Assembly: GCF_021502655.1 (NCBI RefSeq)
Contig: NZ_JAKFFT010000002.1
Location: forward strand, 1,240,001-1,304,000
Direction of reading: 5' to 3'
Length of the DNA: 64,000 nucleotides
Origin: Dyadobacter sp. CY347
GTDB lineage: Bacteria > Bacteroidota > Bacteroidia > Cytophagales > Spirosomataceae
Every line of letters begins with the position of its first letter. The stretch's first letter is position 1. Made by a program: the position numbers and the translations under genes. Below are positions 63,891-64,000 of this stretch, piece by piece. The notes below the pieces were generated by a model. It ran no database searches, had not been told where the DNA came from, and saw only the letters and a list, made by a program, of their open reading frames with translations.

Positions 63891-64000
63891 CAGTAAATAA
63901 GATTATCGTCATTTGCTAATGCTATTTCCATAGTGCTTTCAATCCTTCCGGTACTATCAAATAGCACTTCAAAATACGCTTCCACGTTTTCTGTCTGCCC
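63890..64000 (-). CDS. C-terminal end of an unidentified gene (5' part outside window)
   Basis: Thirty-six codons are visible on the minus strand, from the window edge to TGA at 63890-63892, reading AYFEVLFDSTGRIESTMEIA and ending NDDNLIY. The stop overlaps the DUF2490 start. The fragment is too short to identify. Confidence 0.7.
   Translation of the reverse strand, partial: GQTENVEAYFEVLFDSTGRIESTMEIALANDDNLIY

Overview
The window comes from a Bacteroidota genome. The signs are SusC/SusD pairs, a FecR anti-sigma factor with an ECF sigma factor, type IX secretion (T9SS) sorting domains, a Bacteroides-type mobilization module and a TAnnTTTG promoter. The protein flavour suggests Cytophagales, probably Dyadobacter or a close relative; this is a judgement from recalled families, not a database result. 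There are no rRNA genes, intact tRNA genes or CRISPR arrays.

Layout. 1-6.7 kb: the end of a polysaccharide-utilization-like operon (SusD C-terminus, Tat-exported carboxylesterase, ThuA protein, and a large ThuA / PQQ sugar dehydrogenase / PKD / cytochrome c / CBM6-like fusion). 6.7-12.1 kb: an ECF sigma factor divergent from FecR and a SusC receptor with an STN domain, but no SusD. 12.1-17.7 kb: a scrapyard with a Gfo/Idh fragment, a third msrA relic, a 5'-truncated nucleotidyltransferase-HEPN gene, an intact SDR-AraC pair, and a decayed copy (copy A) of a block that is intact at 35.9-40.4 kb (copy B). 18-22.6 kb: tandem BspA-like repeat proteins with T9SS tails. 22.7-25.6 kb: a redoxin-like protein overlapping a hybrid histidine kinase. 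26-31.2 kb: a five-gene locus resembling a chaperone-usher fibre system (three pilin-like proteins, an Ig-like chaperone candidate, a 901-residue beta-barrel). 32-35 kb: PadR regulator and a MacB-type permease broken by one stop. 35-43.1 kb: a decaying integrative/mobilizable element (integrase relic, cargo genes, CHC2-type protein, oriT-like hairpin, relaxosome protein, relaxase, broken coupling protein). 43.4-51 kb: a stress/ion island (DUF4833, two GreA/Rnk-like proteins, DedA, DUF932-like, TerC, UspA, ChaA) preceded by a relic of its own DedA and UspA genes. 51.3-55 kb: an MFS transporter divergent from a Crp/Fnr regulator around a strong palindrome, a dead F420-reductase-type gene, and YgiD dioxygenase. 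55-61 kb: a complete RND efflux operon. 61-64 kb: DUF417, a GH79-like lipoprotein, DUF2490 and the end of one more gene.

Two themes stand out. First, the 26-31 kb locus has the parts list expected of a surface fibre system (exported subunits, periplasmic chaperone, outer-membrane barrel) arranged as one operon behind a good Bacteroidota promoter; it is the best candidate here for an undescribed system. Second, the window is full of genes that have lost their middles. Copy A retains the ends of six genes of copy B in order, each with exactly one internal deletion, and similar loss is seen in the third msrA copy, the integrase relic and the DedA-UspA relic.
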